Below are positions 55,223 through 63,962 of a DNA stretch of 64,000 bases, piece after piece. The DNA comes from BJ22 sp021298375. Its GTDB lineage: Bacteria > Planctomycetota > Planctomycetia > Pirellulales > Pirellulaceae. Position 1 is the first letter of the stretch, and the number at the start of each line of letters is the position of its first letter. A program made the position numbers and the translations under genes. Location of the stretch: assembly GCA_046343015.1 (NCBI GenBank), contig JBKDOL010000059.1, forward strand, positions 1 through 64,000. The letters are read 5' to 3'. The notes beneath the pieces were generated by a model. The model did not search any database. It was given only the letters and a program-made list of their open reading frames with translations, and was not told where the DNA came from.

Positions 55223-56695
55223 ATGCCTCTCTTCCTGTCAAAGAGCCAATCGCTTGGCTGGCCTTGGACTCCCCCCTGCCCGATTTGCCTGTTCGCGCTG
55301 ATTGTCTCGATCTCCCTCTCGTCGTTGAACGCTCAACAAACGGCGGCACCACCCCAAGAGAATTCGCTCGCGAAAGTCGAACGTTTTCCCGAAGCAACCC
55401 GCTACCAGCCCACCGTCATTCCCGACCGGATTGTGCTGACTCTCAATGCTGACCCCAGAACGTCAGCAGCCATCACCTGGCGCACGTCGACCGCGGTTCG
55501 CCGTGGTTTACTCGAATACGCGATTGCCGACGATGGCCCCTATTTTTCCGAGCGCTCCCGGCAACTTACTGCCACCACCAAACCTATGACGCCAGCGGTC
55601 AACGAAGCCCATGCTCACACCGTCAGCTTGACTGAATTACAACCGGGGACAGTCTATTCCTATCGCGTGGGGGATGGCGAGAACTGGAGTGAGTGGATCC
55701 AATTCCGGACGGCGGCCGAACACCCCGAGCCTTTCTCCTTCATTTATTTTGGGGACGCCCAAAACAGCTTGCGTTCACTTTGGTCGCGAGTCATTCGCGA
55801 GGCCTATCGCGATGCCCCCAGAGCGGCCTTTCTCCTGCATGCCGGCGATCTTGTCGATAACGCGGAGGCCGACCCTGAATGGGGCGAGTGGTTTGAAGCG
55901 GGAGGCTTTATCAATCGGATGATCCCCAATCTCGCCGTGCCTGGAAATCACGAAATCGCGAAAGCGGCGGATGGGGCCCGACGAACCAGCCTGCACTGGC
56001 GACCGCAATTCGAATTCCCCTTAAACGGGCCGCCCGGGCTGGAAGAAACCTGCTACACGCTGACCTACCATAATCTGCGTTTAATTGCGCTCAATAGCAA
56101 CGAACAATTGGACGTGCAGGCCAAGTGGCTGGAAATCGTCCTCGCGCTGAATGAGTGTGAGTGGGTCATCTGCACCTTTCATCACCCCGTATTTTCTACG
56201 GGCCAAGGGCGCGACAACGAAACCCTTCGCCGCCTCTGGAAGCCGATTTTCGACAAGTACCAGGTAGACCTGGTGCTGCAAGGACATGACCACACCTACG
56301 GTCGCACTGGCCTTCAAGTCCCCACAGTCGAGGACTGGAAGACGGCAATTGAAGAGCAACGCAAACTCGACCCCAAGGGCGAGCGCAATCTTCCGTTTGG
56401 CGTCCAAAAGCTGGATCAGGAATCCGGGACGGTGTACGTGGTCTCAGTCAGCGGCCCCAAAATGTACAACAACAGCCGGCCGCCTTTCATGCCCCGAATT
56501 GCTGAAGACACCCAACTCTATCAAGTGATCCAAATTGATGGCCCGCGGCTGCGATTCGAAGCCCGCACCGCGACCGGCAAGCTGTACGACGCCTTCGAGT
56601 TGCGGAAAGCTGGGTCCGGGCCAAATCAATTGATGGAATTGCCAGTCGAAATGCCGGCCCGGCTCAGACCTGCAAAACCGTCTGCTGACAAATAG
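55223..56695 (+). CDS. Secreted purple acid phosphatase-like metallophosphoesterase
   Basis: 490 residues. A signal peptide covers about 18-37. A fibronectin III-like N-domain (about 65-165, ending GTVYSYRVGDGENWSEWIQFRT) precedes the calcineurin-like domain. Metal sites: GDAQ (first Asp), AGDLVDNA, GNHE, then TFHHP and GHDHTY. All expected ligands are present. It is the purple acid phosphatase layout; substrate a phosphomonoester or diester outside the cell. It is probably phosphate-scavenging; no Pho box was identified. Confidence 0.92.
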   Translation: MPLFLSKSQSLGWPWTPPCPICLFALIVSISLSSLNAQQTAAPPQENSLAKVERFPEATRYQPTVIPDRIVLTLNADPRTSAAITWRTSTAVRRGLLEYAIADDGPYFSERSRQLTATTKPMTPAVNEAHAHTVSLTELQPGTVYSYRVGDGENWSEWIQFRTAAEHPEPFSFIYFGDAQNSLRSLWSRVIREAYRDAPRAAFLLHAGDLVDNAEADPEWGEWFEAGGFINRMIPNLAVPGNHEIAKAADGARRTSLHWRPQFEFPLNGPPGLEETCYTLTYHNLRLIALNSNEQLDVQAKWLEIVLALNECEWVICTFHHPVFSTGQGRDNETLRRLWKPIFDKYQVDLVLQGHDHTYGRTGLQVPTVEDWKTAIEEQRKLDPKGERNLPFGVQKLDQESGTVYVVSVSGPKMYNNSRPPFMPRIAEDTQLYQVIQIDGPRLRFEARTATGKLYDAFELRKAGSGPNQLMELPVEMPARLRPAKPSADK

Positions 56696-56951
56696 CAGAT
56701 GCGACCCAAAGCGAGTCACAACCCCGCGGGAATTCGATGTTTCTTCCCGCTGCTCGCCGTTGGCACCTAGGGCAAGCCACCTCAGCCTCCAGCTTGCTGC
56801 CTCCGACCAAGCGATAAAGAAGCCCTGTAGGGCCGATTTCCTGCTTGTTGTCTCCCACCGCCCGAAGGAAACTCGAAATTCCCAGCCGAACGTTATGCAG
56901 CAGAAGAGCGCAACGCCCGCCAAATGCCATCCCCCTAACACACGCTGAATC

Positions 56952-57692
56952 TTAATCGGAAGCAAGTCGTTCGGAATCCAGCAGATCGCGTCGCCGCTCT
57001 CGGGTCCTCTCGAGGCTCTGTTCCTGTCGCCAGCGGGCAATCTCGCTGTGGTTTCCCCCCAATAAGACTTCCGGCACGCTCAACCCCCGAAACTCCCGCG
57101 GCCGGGAGTACTGCGGATACTCGAGCAGTCGGTTGCCGCGAGAGAACGAGTCCTCAATGCTGCTTTGCTCATCGCCCAGCACGCCGGGAACCATCCGCAC
57201 CAGCGAATCGATGAGCACCATCGCAGCAACCTCCCCGCCATTGAGGACGTAGTCGCCAATCGATACTTCGCGCGGCCGGAGCAGGTCCATCACCCGTTGG
57301 TCAAAACCTTCATAGCGGCCGCAGAGCAGAAGCATCCGCGGCAGAACCGCCAACTCCTCCACCATCCGCTGGTTCAGACGCTCGCCGGAAGGGGTCAGCA
57401 AAATGACTTCGGCCGGCGGTAAGACTGCGCGCCCCTCCGTCTCTGCACCGATCGGAACCGACAGGGCCTGCACTGCTTCGACCGCCTTGATCACCGGTTC
57501 GACCATCAACACCATCCCCGGCCCACCGCCATAGGGTCGGTCATCGACCTGCTGATGCCGTCCCTCGGCCCAGTCCCGAAGATTGTGCAGGCGAACCGAG
57601 ACCAGCCCCTTTTGGATTGCCTTGTGCAGCAGGCTCTGCGTCAGGTAGCCAGAGAAGATTTCAGGAAACAGGGTCAAGACTTCAAATTGCAT
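56952..57692 (-). CDS. trmD: tRNA (guanine-37-N1)-methyltransferase
   Basis: 246 residues from ATG 57692 (GGGAGG upstream). The SPOUT knot enzyme methylates G37 of several tRNAs and prevents +1 frameshifts. Visible: FEVLTLFPEIFSGYLTQSLL, DDRPYGGGPGMVLMVEP, LLLCGRYEGFDQRVMD and EVSIGDYVLNGGEVAAMVLIDSLVRMVPGVLG. It follows rpsP and ffh on the same strand, but a strong terminator (57742-57785) lies between. rplS, often next, is not found downstream. Confidence 0.95.
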   Translation of the reverse strand: MQFEVLTLFPEIFSGYLTQSLLHKAIQKGLVSVRLHNLRDWAEGRHQQVDDRPYGGGPGMVLMVEPVIKAVEAVQALSVPIGAETEGRAVLPPAEVILLTPSGERLNQRMVEELAVLPRMLLLCGRYEGFDQRVMDLLRPREVSIGDYVLNGGEVAAMVLIDSLVRMVPGVLGDEQSSIEDSFSRGNRLLEYPQYSRPREFRGLSVPEVLLGGNHSEIARWRQEQSLERTRERRRDLLDSERLASD

Positions 57693-57741
57693 GTCGACTG
57701 CCTCCCACTGGCTGACGCTTCCCCGTCCGTGGATTTGCAAC

Positions 57742-57785
57742 AAAAAAAGTCTGCCGGCGAGGCACACGCGCTCACGCCGGCAGAC
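57742..57785 (-). terminator. Strong hairpin terminator or attenuator between rpsP and trmD
   Basis: Perfect 11-bp stem GTCTGCCGGCG/CGCCGGCAGAC (57749-57785) followed on the minus strand by seven T (57742-57748). It is only about 50 bp upstream of the trmD start. Confidence 0.88.
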
Positions 57786-57963
57786 CGAATTTTTATCTTT
57801 CAATTCCTGAGGCAGTCAGGCGGCGGATCCCGGATGGGCTACGGCCGGGCAATCCAGCGCCGCACAGCCCACAACTACCGGCGTTGACGCTTACCGGAGT
57901 CGACGCTTTGAGGGCCAGGCCGGGCAAGCGTGGAGCTACCCTGTTCAGGACGGGCTAATGCTA

Positions 57964-57995
57964 TGTCACAGCCGAACAGTGTCACAGCCGAACGG
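57964..57995. repeat. 16-bp tandem duplication
   Basis: Copies 57964-57979 and 57980-57995 differ at one base. Confidence 0.85.
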
Positions 57996-58090
57996 TCGGG
58001 CACTGAGCCCAACCTGGAGCGAGAGAACAGCCAATCCCAAGGGCGAGCCGGCAGAGTTGCCGGCCGGTTTCCTCGGGCTGGTGCAAGTCT

Positions 58091-58522
58091 CTAGCTGGCC
58101 GCTTCTTCGCCACCGGATGCTTCTTCAGCAGCAGGAGCGGCTTCCTCGGCAGGCGCTGCGCTCGGCTCGGGGGCCTTCGGTGCGTTGGCCGCAGCGGCAA
58201 GAGCCGCCTGAATCGACTTGGCGCGGCGCTGCCCCAGGCGTTCAATCGCCTGCTGCTGAGCGCCCACATGGGTTCCACCCTTGCCATACTTCTTGATCAG
58301 CGTCTGGACCTTTGGCGTCGGCTCGGCGCCCCGTTCCATCCAGAAAGCGATCCGTTCGCCATTCAAAATAGCGCGGGCGTCGGTTTCCCGAATCAGAGGA
58401 TCATAGGACCCCAATTCTTCCAGAACCCGGCCGCCTTGGGGGCGACGGATATCGATTGCACACAAACGGTAATAGGGACGGTTCTTGCGTCCCATTCTCT
58501 TCATCCGGATTTTGACTGCCAC
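58091..58522 (-). CDS. rpsP: Ribosomal protein bS16 with extended tail
   Basis: 143 residues from GTG 58522, supported by GAGGAG 8 bases upstream. The first 80 residues are typical bS16 (MAVKIRMKRMGRKNRPYYRL, RPQGGRVLEELGSYDPL, WMERGAEPTPKVQTLIKKYG). The following ~60 residues are Ala/Pro/Glu-rich, a long acidic tail not seen in most bacteria. It lies 41 bp downstream of ffh. Confidence 0.95.
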   Translation of the reverse strand: MAVKIRMKRMGRKNRPYYRLCAIDIRRPQGGRVLEELGSYDPLIRETDARAILNGERIAFWMERGAEPTPKVQTLIKKYGKGGTHVGAQQQAIERLGQRRAKSIQAALAAAANAPKAPEPSAAPAEEAAPAAEEASGGEEAAS

Positions 58523-58563
58523 AAATGGCTCCTCAAACTGACCTGAACTGAACTGACTGACTA

Positions 58564-60039
58564 TTATTTTCCTTTCTTGCGATTCCGCAAGAATTTCTCC
58601 CGTTGTTTTCGCAGCTTTTCCCGCTCTTTCTCGGTTAGCCGCTTCCCGGTTGATTTCTTCTGTTTTTGCATCTGCAGCGATGGATCAAGCATCTTTTGCT
58701 TCATTTGCTCAACCATCTGCATGTTTTCCCGCGAGTTGCCCCCGGCCATGCCGGTCAACATCGGCTTCATCATCTCGTATTGTTTAATCAGTTCGTTGAC
58801 CTGGCGCGGCTGGACTCCCGCGCCACTGGCAATTCGCTGCCTTCGACTGACGTCAATGACTCGCGGGTTCCGCCGCTCAACCGGCGTCATCGAGTCAACA
58901 ATTCCACAAAGCCGGCGAATTTCCTTGCCGGTCTCAGCACTGGACATCATTGACTGCAGTTCGCGCAACTGGCCGCCAATGCCCGGCAACAGGCCAAGCA
59001 TCTTCTGCATCAAGCCGGGCTTGGCCATTCGCTGCATGTGATCGCGGAAGTCCTCCAGCGAAAACTCGCCCTTCTCCAACTGCTCCTGAAGGCGTTGCTG
59101 CTCTTTTTCATCGACCAGCTTCTGGGCTTCAGAGGCGAGCGCGACGATATCGCCCATCCCCAGAATCCGGCTGGCCATCCCTTCCGGCCGGAAAGGCTCC
59201 AGAGCGTCCAGTTGCTCGCCGGTTCCAATAAACTTGATCGGGACGCCCGTCACATGCTTGACCGAAAGCAGGGCGCCGCCGCGGGCGTCGCCATCCAGCT
59301 TGGTCATGATCACGCCGTTGAGCTCCAAGGCATCGTGAAAAGCCTTGGCACTTTTGACCGCATCCTGGCCGGTCATGCCATCGACGACCAGAAACACCTG
59401 ATGCGGCTGCAACTCGCGGTCGATCCGCTTGAGTTGCTCCATCAGCTCCTGGTCGATTGCCAGTCGGCCTGCGGTGTCGAGGATCACGACTTGATGCTGG
59501 TCGCGGCGGGCCAGAGCCACGCCATTGCGACAGACCTTGACCGGGTCCTGTTCCCCCGGCTCCGAGTAAACCGGAATCCCCAGTTGCCGCCCGATTACAT
59601 GCAACTGCTCGATCGCGGCCGGGCGCTGCAAGTCGGCCGCAACCAGCAAGGGCTTGACCTTGCTTCGCAAAAGCAGCGAACCCAACTTGCCGCAGGTGGT
59701 CGTCTTTCCCGACCCCTGCAAACCACACATCATGATGATGGTCAGATTCCCACCGGTCAGGATCTGGTGATCCACCGGGCCGAGCAACCGAATCAACTCA
59801 TTGTGGACAATGCCAACCAGCTGCTCCGAGGGCTTGAGCGAGAGCAGGACTTTCTCTCCCAAAGCCTCTTCGGTCACCGCCGCCATAAAGTCGCGGATCA
59901 CGTCAATGCTGACGTCCGCTTCGAGCAGGCTCTGCTCAACCAGCTTGAGCCCCTCGCGCATGTTTGACTCGGTCAGCTTCCCGCGGCCGGTCAGCGACTT
60001 AAAGGCGGACTGCAGTCCTTCCTGTAACGAATCAAACAT
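58564..60039 (-). CDS. ffh: Signal recognition particle protein Ffh
   Basis: 491 residues from ATG 60039 (AGG 7 bases upstream; GTG two codons earlier is an alternative). The N domain starts MFDSLQEGLQSAFKSLTGRGKL; the G domain has GLQGSGKTTTCGKLG, DLQRPAAIEQL, ILDTAGRLAID and MTKLDGDARGGALLS; the M domain is Met-rich (LMQKMLGLLPGIGG, QMVEQMKQKMLD) for signal peptide and 4.5S RNA binding. Ending is Lys/Arg-rich. It heads the ffh-rpsP cluster. Confidence 0.96.
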   Translation of the reverse strand: MFDSLQEGLQSAFKSLTGRGKLTESNMREGLKLVEQSLLEADVSIDVIRDFMAAVTEEALGEKVLLSLKPSEQLVGIVHNELIRLLGPVDHQILTGGNLTIIMMCGLQGSGKTTTCGKLGSLLLRSKVKPLLVAADLQRPAAIEQLHVIGRQLGIPVYSEPGEQDPVKVCRNGVALARRDQHQVVILDTAGRLAIDQELMEQLKRIDRELQPHQVFLVVDGMTGQDAVKSAKAFHDALELNGVIMTKLDGDARGGALLSVKHVTGVPIKFIGTGEQLDALEPFRPEGMASRILGMGDIVALASEAQKLVDEKEQQRLQEQLEKGEFSLEDFRDHMQRMAKPGLMQKMLGLLPGIGGQLRELQSMMSSAETGKEIRRLCGIVDSMTPVERRNPRVIDVSRRQRIASGAGVQPRQVNELIKQYEMMKPMLTGMAGGNSRENMQMVEQMKQKMLDPSLQMQKQKKSTGKRLTEKEREKLRKQREKFLRNRKKGK

Positions 60040-60470
60040 ACGCACCTGAAGAGTAGTTAACCCCAGCCCCGTCCGGACTGGAAAAATCCCCTGCGGAAAC
60101 CACGCACCAACGAACGTCGAGACGACTGATTCAAGCCCATCCGAGCGATCGCGCAGGCGACCCTCTGGTCTCGCCGATCGTCCCGGCCCCCCAAGAAATC
60201 AACCAGGGGCAACCAAAGAGGTGCCAACCACCCCGCCAGCAAACCGTGGGGCACCCGCGGAGAAATGCCGAATTTTCCCGAGTTGGGAACGCAAAATTGT
60301 AACGAAAAACCGACCCAGTTGCAAACCCGCCCGAGCAGGTCCACCTGCCCGGCAACCGCCGCGCTGAGCCGGTTTCTCGGCCCAGCACTCAGGCCGCAAT
60401 GGCATTCCTCCCGATTCGACGCCCAACCACAGCGGCCTTAATCGGTTTCCCCGTTAGTCAACCGGGGTTT
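60040..60470. other. Region between ffh and the pseudo-phosphatase gene
   Basis: 431 bases. A hairpin CCCCG...CGGGG lies at about 60450-60470, just after the upstream gene's stop; on the minus strand it is not followed by T, so it is only a weak terminator. No gene is supported. Confidence 0.5.
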
Positions 60471-61103
60471 TTACTTGGCGGCGGCGACCGCAACTGCCAC
60501 CGGCATCGGCTTGGCGGTCACTGCTCGAGTTGCCGCTTCCTGCGCGGTCCCCAAGGCAACCCATCCGGCATCAGCCTGCAGTTGACACCACCGACAATCC
60601 AGGTGCTGGGCCGAGTAAATACTGGTCAGCAGGGCGGCAAATGGCGGAGGAGCGACCAACATCACTGACTTTCCCGCATACTTGCGTCCCAAGCGCTCCA
60701 GCAACTCCCTCGCCCGCTCCATGGCGTCGTGGATCGACTCACCTTTCGGGGGATAAAGGTATTCCGGATGCTCCGACCAGCATCGGTAGGCCGTCGGCAT
60801 GGTCTGCTTCAAATCGTCCAAGCGGCGACCATGCCACAGCCCAAAATCGATGTTCGCAAGCGCCGGCTCGGGTTTGACCCGCACCCGGGTCAAACGAGCG
60901 ATTTTATCCGCCGTTTGCGCCGCAGCCTGACACGGGGCCCGCAGAATCATATCGACCTGCTCCCATTGCAGCTGCCGCGCAGCCTCTTCGGCCTGCAGCT
61001 CGCCCTGCTCGCTCAGCGGCAAATCCAGCCGGCCCGTGACTCGGCCCTGCAGGTCCAGTTCAGTCGCCGCTGTGCGGACGACAATCAACTTCATCTCAGC
61101 CAT
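60471..61103 (-). CDS. Histidine phosphatase family pseudoenzyme
   Basis: 210 residues. The fold is that of the phosphoglycerate mutase/RHG family: LIVVRTAATELDLQGRVTGRLDLPLSEQGELQAEEAA, ANIDFGLWHGRRLDDL, GESIHDAMERARELLERL and SVMLVAPPPFAAL. The catalytic RHG is RTA (R10-T11-A12), the second arginine of the usual RARQTA-like motif is alanine (AAAQTA) and the distal SHG is APP (151-153). So the catalytic histidines are lost; only R10 remains. It is 3 bp after rpe, hence co-translated. Probably a regulatory or binding protein. Confidence 0.85.
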   Translation of the reverse strand: MAEMKLIVVRTAATELDLQGRVTGRLDLPLSEQGELQAEEAARQLQWEQVDMILRAPCQAAAQTADKIARLTRVRVKPEPALANIDFGLWHGRRLDDLKQTMPTAYRCWSEHPEYLYPPKGESIHDAMERARELLERLGRKYAGKSVMLVAPPPFAALLTSIYSAQHLDCRWCQLQADAGWVALGTAQEAATRAVTAKPMPVAVAVAAAK

Positions 61104-61106
61104 TCG

Positions 61107-61886
61107 TTATCGCGCCTCCTGCGCGTTCTTCCCAGCCAAAGCGGCAGTTTCCCCCGCCGCGATCAATTGATTCAAACCGGAGATGGCCGCGGCGTAGTCA
61201 GACTGGCCGAAAATCGCCGATCCAACCACCAAGGCCTCCGCTCCCGCCGCTACACATTCGGCAATCGTGCGGGCATTCACCCCGCCATCAATCTCCAGCA
61301 ACAGTGAGTCACCCGCCAGCCGACGCAGTTCAGCCAACTTGCTCAGAACTTCCGGCCGAAAGGATTGCCCCCCAAAACCGGCTTCGACACTCATCACCAC
61401 CGCGATGTCGCATTCGCTGAGACAGCCTGCCACCGCGGACACGGGTGTTCCCGGGTTCAAGGCGATTCCGGCCGCGGCCCCGGCCGCATGGATCTCAGCC
61501 AGAATCGGCAGCGGATCACTCGCCGCCTCGGCATGAAAGGTAACGATGTCCGCCCCTGCCTCGACAAAAGCCCGGGCGTACTTGGCCGGGTCGGCGATCA
61601 TCAAGTGGGCATCGATCGGCAAGCGGGTCAATTGGCGAATCGCCGCCACAATCGGCAAGCCGTACGTGAAGTTCGGTACAAACACGCCGTCCATCACGTC
61701 GAGGTGCAAGGCAGCAACGCCCGCCGCTTCAAGCTTTCCGATTTCCCGTTCCAGGTTGCGAAAGTCGCAAAGCAGCAGCGAAGGCAATACGGCCGCACCG
61801 CCGTTGCGAATCCTGGCAATGGCAGGGTGAGTGGCCGCTGAATGAGTGGCCACAGAATGAGTGGAAGTCGCAGATGGTGTAGACAT
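61107..61886 (-). CDS. rpe: Ribulose-phosphate 3-epimerase
   Basis: 259 residues from ATG 61886. The TIM-barrel enzyme interconverts ribulose-5-phosphate and xylulose-5-phosphate. Seen: VLPSLLLCDF, LHLDVMDGVFVPNFTYG (metal His/Asp), IDAHLMIADP, VTFHAEA, VMSVEAGFGGQSF and LEIDGGVNARTI (metal Asp). An N-terminal Ser/Thr/His-rich stretch of about 30 residues precedes the core; the true start could be a little later. It leads a two-gene unit with the pseudo-phosphatase. Confidence 0.94.
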   Translation of the reverse strand: MSTPSATSTHSVATHSAATHPAIARIRNGGAAVLPSLLLCDFRNLEREIGKLEAAGVAALHLDVMDGVFVPNFTYGLPIVAAIRQLTRLPIDAHLMIADPAKYARAFVEAGADIVTFHAEAASDPLPILAEIHAAGAAAGIALNPGTPVSAVAGCLSECDIAVVMSVEAGFGGQSFRPEVLSKLAELRRLAGDSLLLEIDGGVNARTIAECVAAGAEALVVGSAIFGQSDYAAAISGLNQLIAAGETAALAGKNAQEAR

Positions 61887-62440
61887 CGAGCAGCACGTCA
61901 GGCAGACGTGCCAGAATTTCCTGAGGGACAACCAGTTCCAGACGCACGCGCTCGATCTTCGAACCAGAGTCAACGTCCAGGGGCCAGTTCGCAGGGAACC
62001 AACCATTCACGCTGACCACTCGGTCCGGCCAAGCAGTCTGGGGGCTGTCTCGGCAAACGCTCGCCTCAGTTTGGCCGCGCGGTCAGGTTTGGCCGCTCGG
62101 CAAGCTTGAGGCGATGCTCGCCACTGGGAGTCAATCTTATCGCGGCTTGGTCGGGATTCCAGCGGCAACTGGCAATTTCCCCTGCAGCCCCCAAGATCGC
62201 CCCGGTTTGCGCGTTTTTACAGGCACAGCTTACCGGCCTGAAAAACTGACACACCGGGATTGACAGGAATAAACGGCGACTTTCAACCACGGACCCGATC
62301 GCCTGCTGCTCCGGCCGCTGTCGGAATCAGCCCTCAGGAATTCGAATTCGTTCGACGCGGCGCAAGGAGCGCCACTGACAGAGCTTGAGCCGAATCGAGC
62401 TGACACGAATCGAGCTGACAGACACGGCAAGCAAGTAATT
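61887..62440. other. Intergenic region upstream of rpe
   Basis: 554 bases without a supported gene. A protein-like minus frame (WFPANWPLDVDSGSKIERVR) runs through 61887-62080 but has no convincing start. A perfect 15-bp tandem duplication is at 62391-62420. Confidence 0.5.
62391..62420. repeat. Perfect 15-bp tandem duplication
   Basis: CGAATCGAGCTGACA at 62391-62405 and 62406-62420, just beyond the end of the oxidoreductase gene. Confidence 0.9.
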
Positions 62441-63481
62441 TCACAACTGAACGACTTGCCCTGATTGAGCGGCGCGATAGATCGCCGTGATCAACTCAAC
62501 ACTTCTCCTCCCCTCGCTGCCATCGATCGCTGGTCTCGCCCCCGAGCGTATTGCTGCGGCAAAGTCCTGAAACTGCGCGAGGTGCCCCTGATGACTGATC
62601 GCCTTGGGGTCCGTGGCTCCGCCCGAGTTGCCCGCGGTGGCTGCGAACTCGCGCCGCACTTGCTCATCACCCGCGTCGGAGTCCGCAAACTCCCAATGTC
62701 GAATCTGATTTTCCTCGACGATCACACTTCCGGAAGTGCCGTGAATCTCAATTCGCTTCAACTGGCCGGGGTAACTGCTGGTGGTCGCTTCGATCACCCC
62801 CAGCGCGCCGCTCTTGAAACGCAAACTGGCGACTGCCACATCTTCGACTTCAATTCGGTCATGCCCCCGAGTGGTGGTGAAGGCAGAAACCGCCGCGACA
62901 TCGCCCAACAGCCAAAGCAGCAGATCAACGGTGTGGATCGCCTGGTTCATCAACGCTCCGCCACCATCCAAAGCCCAAGTCCCGCGCCACGCACCGCTGT
63001 CGTAGTACTGCTGGGTCCGGAACCATTTGACAAACGCATCTCCCATCGTCAGCGTCCCAAAGCGCCCCGCTTGAACGGCTGCCCGGACGACTTGCCAACA
63101 CCCCTGAAAGCGGGAGGGAAAAATCGTTCCCAAAAGCACCCCCTGCTCTTGGGCTACGGCGATGAGCTGGTCGCAGCGGGCGGTGGTAATCTCCAATGGC
63201 TTCTCCACTAACACATGCCGACCAGCCCGCATCGCAGCCACGGCCGGGTCGAGATGGTCTCCACTGGGCGTGCAAATCGTTACCACATGAACTGCCGGGT
63301 CGGCGAGCAACTCACCGATTCCCGAATAGGCGACGCATCCGGTCTCGGCTGCGAACCTCTCGGAAGCTTCCCGCGTCCGACTGCAGCAGCCCACCAGGCT
63401 CGCTCCCGGAAGTTCCGCCAAGGCCCGCGCATGAAATCGTGCAATCATCCCACAGCCGACAATCCCGAACCCCAAGCTCAT
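62441..63481 (-). CDS. Gfo/Idh/MocA family oxidoreductase
   Basis: 346 residues from ATG 63481, with GGAGGGAG upstream; a start 14 codons earlier lacks this. The Rossmann domain has FGIVGCGMIARFHARAL, then VTICTPSGDHLDPAVAAMRAGRHVLVEKPLEIT (catalytic EKP). The C-domain shows GGGALMNQAIHTVDLLLWLLG, with the usual H near the active site. Such enzymes oxidise or reduce sugars and inositols with NAD(P). It could partner with DUF1080-type 3-keto sugar pathways; not adjacent, so inference only. Confidence 0.92.
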   Translation of the reverse strand: MSLGFGIVGCGMIARFHARALAELPGASLVGCCSRTREASERFAAETGCVAYSGIGELLADPAVHVVTICTPSGDHLDPAVAAMRAGRHVLVEKPLEITTARCDQLIAVAQEQGVLLGTIFPSRFQGCWQVVRAAVQAGRFGTLTMGDAFVKWFRTQQYYDSGAWRGTWALDGGGALMNQAIHTVDLLLWLLGDVAAVSAFTTTRGHDRIEVEDVAVASLRFKSGALGVIEATTSSYPGQLKRIEIHGTSGSVIVEENQIRHWEFADSDAGDEQVRREFAATAGNSGGATDPKAISHQGHLAQFQDFAAAIRSGARPAIDGSEGRRSVELITAIYRAAQSGQVVQL

Positions 63482-63962
63482 GAAATGACTCCCTCCTGAC
63501 CGATCCAGCCAATTGATTCCCACAATTTAGCAGAAGCCGCAAATTACCGGTTAAACCTGAAGTCAATCGCCGGTTCGCAACAGAGGTGGGCAAAGCCCAG
63601 TTGGAAGGCGGCCGCGAGCGTTCAAGGGCTGACCATCATCAGTCGCGTGATGGAGGCCAGCCGAGGGATTCAGTCGAGGGTTTCAGCCGAGGACTCGAGC
63701 CAAAACCAAACCCTGAGACGATCCGGGAGCGAAGGAGGCAGCGAGCAGCGGCGGTTATCGCCCCTTGACATTCAGGGGGGCACAGCGAAACTGTTGGTGC
63801 TTCGGAGTGGCCAGCCTGGTTCTGGGAAACGAAACTTGGCTACTCTCACGGCTGCTGGAGCAGGACGCGTTCCCGCCTCACCCGCTTCGCGACCGTTTTG
63901 ATTCGCAGCGTTGATGATCCGCAGCGTTGAGGATTATCGCTGCCTTGTTAATTATCGAGACC
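63482..63962. other. Region between oxidoreductase gene and tRNA-Lys
   Basis: 481 bases with no supported gene. A 16-bp imperfect tandem duplication (CGCAGCGTTGATGATC type) lies at 63904-63935, about 30 bp before the tRNA. Confidence 0.5.
63904..63935. repeat. 16-bp imperfect tandem duplication
   Basis: Copies at 63904-63919 and 63920-63935 match at 14 of 16 bases. Confidence 0.75.

Larger units (their letters stand above)
57693..58090. other. Region between rpsP and trmD
   Basis: It holds the hairpin above and a 16-bp near-perfect tandem duplication at 57964-57995 (TGTCACAGCCGAACAG). rimM, commonly found between rpsP and trmD, is absent: no frame encodes it. Confidence 0.65.

Noticed and set aside
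57693..58090. Possible hidden rimM in the rpsP-trmD gap
   Set aside because: No frame of sufficient length or PRC-barrel-like sequence is present in 398 bases.
61750..62080. Protein-like minus frame upstream of rpe
   Set aside because: No convincing start or ribosome site; it overlaps the rpe start in another frame and no family is recognised.
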